Shown here piece after piece: positions 6,546-7,421 of a stretch of 7,421 nt of DNA. The DNA is from Clostridia bacterium (GTDB taxonomy: Bacteria > Bacillota_A > Clostridia > Oscillospirales > CAG-272): NCBI GenBank assembly GCA_017529175.1, contig JAFXNX010000318.1:1-7421 (forward strand). The letters run 5' to 3'. A program made the translations under genes and the position numbers. Within the stretch, counting starts at the first letter, position 1. The number at the start of each line of letters is the position of its first letter. The notes under the pieces are model-generated. The model had not been told where the DNA came from. It worked only from the letters and a program-made list of their open reading frames with translations, and ran no database searches.

Positions 6546-7367
6546 TTATTCAGCGTCGTTTTTTTCTGTCTCGGGCGCTTCGGCTTCCGCGGCGTCAGGC
6601 GCTTCGTCTGGAGGCGTTCCTGCGGAGTCGTCAGGGTCGCCGTTCTCGTCTGTCTTCTCAGATGCCGCCGCTTGCGAACGAAGATACTCTTCGATCGCCT
6701 TCTGCTTGATAAGCTCCTCGTCAGCCGCCGTGATCTGCTTCTTGTCGGAGTTATTGACTTTCATGACCTTTCTGACGAATATGATTATCTCGAAGAGGAA
6801 GAAGAGGATCAGCGGTATTACGATGACTATAAAGAATCCCGTCGGCTGGAGAAGGAAAGAAATGAAGCTTCCGAGCAGCGGTATCCTTGTATCTTTATCC
6901 GGATCAAAGATACTGATGACGTCGTCCGTAGCGACCGTGAAGTCGTCGTTGAACTGGTTGTTGTCACCCTTCGTCTGATACTTGACCGAATCGCCGTCTT
7001 CGATGATCTCGACGATCCTGTGCGTGTTGATATCCGTTACTCCGTCTTTGTTTATGTCGGCTCTGTATGTAATGATATCCCCGACTTTGAGAGTCGGTTT
7101 TTCATCATCTTCGAGCTTGCGGCTGAAGATGATGTCGCCCTGCTTTATCGTGGGAGACATAGATTCCGTCAGGACCGGGCTCATAACTTTTCCGCCGACT
7201 GTCGGAACGCCGTCAGTATTTGACTGAGCGGAAAAGGCGAATATGGTTATCATCACGCAGAACGCGATGAAGAGCCACATTATAACGTTGCCTATTATCT
7301 TCCACGTCTTTTTTGCCTTGCTGACGGGCGCCTTGTTCTCCTGGTTTTCTACTGTTTCCTTTTTCAT
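6546..7367 (-). CDS. S26B-family (SipW/Sec11-type) signal peptidase I-like protein with acidic Pro/Ala tail
   Basis: A 273-residue membrane protein. It has a basic cytoplasmic N-terminus (1-21), membrane helix 1 at about 22-46, an extracytoplasmic catalytic region, membrane helix 2 at about 172-198 and a roughly 75-residue cytoplasmic tail ending in Asp/Glu/Pro/Ala repeats. Catalytic boxes are LTESMSPTI with S69, NTHRIVEI with H116 (His in place of Lys, as in SipW and Sec11) and TKGDNN with D135 and D141/D142. The expected role is signal peptide removal from a specific exported set. Between GDIITYR and the catalytic His is an inserted loop, DINKDGVTD (104-112), that resembles a calcium-binding DxNxDG loop. 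It shares fold and motifs with the peptidase at 2846-3580 but is clearly diverged from it. The frame is open upstream to the window edge, including a TTG at 7415; ATG 7367 with GAGAGGGG 6 nt upstream is the better start. Confidence 0.9.
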   Translation of the reverse strand: MKKETVENQENKAPVSKAKKTWKIIGNVIMWLFIAFCVMITIFAFSAQSNTDGVPTVGGKVMSPVLTESMSPTIKQGDIIFSRKLEDDEKPTLKVGDIITYRADINKDGVTDINTHRIVEIIEDGDSVKYQTKGDNNQFNDDFTVATDDVISIFDPDKDTRIPLLGSFISFLLQPTGFFIVIVIPLILFFLFEIIIFVRKVMKVNNSDKKQITAADEELIKQKAIEEYLRSQAAASEKTDENGDPDDSAGTPPDEAPDAAEAEAPETEKNDAE

Positions 7368-7373
7368 GGTTTT

Positions 7374-7381
7374 CCCCTCTC
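7374..7381 (-). promoter_or_regulatory. Ribosome binding site that sets the start of the first peptidase gene
   Basis: GAGAGGGG on the minus strand lies 6 nt before ATG 7367. The remaining bases to the window edge (7382-7421) are AT-rich; a TTGAAC at 7415-7410 resembles a -35 box, but no -10 box is seen at the right distance, so the operon promoter, or further upstream genes, are probably outside the window. Confidence 0.7.
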
Positions 7382-7421
7382 TTAAAAAGGATCTTTTGGA
7401 TTTGATTCGGTTCAAATATTG

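Noticed and set aside
4817..6709. A 630-codon open frame on the plus strand opposite the ATPase gene.
   Set aside because: It lies in exact mirror register with a gene showing clear Walker and McrB-type motifs, has no recognisable domain, and is explained by absent TTA, CTA and TCA codons.
7368..7415. TTG at 7415 as start of the first peptidase, adding 16 residues.
   Set aside because: ATG 7367 has a well-spaced GAGAGGGG, and the extension would run through that ribosome binding site; the extra residues add no recognisable element.

Overview
The window looks like chromosomal DNA from a Firmicutes/Clostridia-type bacterium, perhaps a gut or rumen lineage. This is inferred from strong AGGAGG-like ribosome binding sites, frequent ATA isoleucine codons with roughly balanced base composition, SipW/Sec11-like signal peptidases and c-di-GMP enzymes. 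No marker gene fixes the taxon. I see no RNA gene, mobile element, CRISPR array or repeat array.

Layout. At the left edge (1-227, plus strand) is the C-terminal end of an HD-GYP-domain c-di-GMP phosphodiesterase. A perfect 12-bp GC-rich hairpin at 251-279, with T/A tracts on both sides, acts as a shared bidirectional terminator. Everything to its right is on the minus strand and reads as one operon of six genes, in transcription order: (1) an S26B (SipW/Sec11-type) signal peptidase-like protein (7367-6546); (2) a membrane-anchored McrB/MoxR-like AAA+ ATPase (6472-4886); (3) a 427-aa protein resembling the DUF2357 family (4860-3577); (4) a second S26B signal peptidase-like protein (3580-2846); (5) a 76-aa coiled-coil protein (2832-2602); (6) a membrane-bound degenerate-GGDEF/EAL protein (2583-298). 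Gene spacing is 73, 25, -4, 13 and 18 bp, and no terminator other than the one at 251-279 was found. The operon may begin upstream of the window.

How the parts may fit together. The ATPase with a DUF2357-like partner recalls McrBC-related modules, but here the ATPase has an N-terminal membrane hairpin in place of a DNA-binding domain, and no nuclease is apparent. It is flanked by two membrane peptidases whose long charged tails should face the cytoplasm, where the ATPase and its partner also sit. A plausible but unproven reading is an envelope-associated export or maturation apparatus, possibly for SipW-type surface fibre proteins, whose gene set is tied to c-di-GMP turnover by the EAL protein. 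No obvious secreted substrate is encoded in the window; it could lie upstream, beyond 7421, or elsewhere in the genome.

The best candidate for something undescribed is this combination: a membrane McrB-like AAA+ ATPase, a DUF2357-like protein, paired S26B peptidases, a small coiled-coil protein and a c-di-GMP phosphodiesterase. Two start codons were moved from the longest open frame to internal ATGs with good ribosome binding sites (7367 and 4860).
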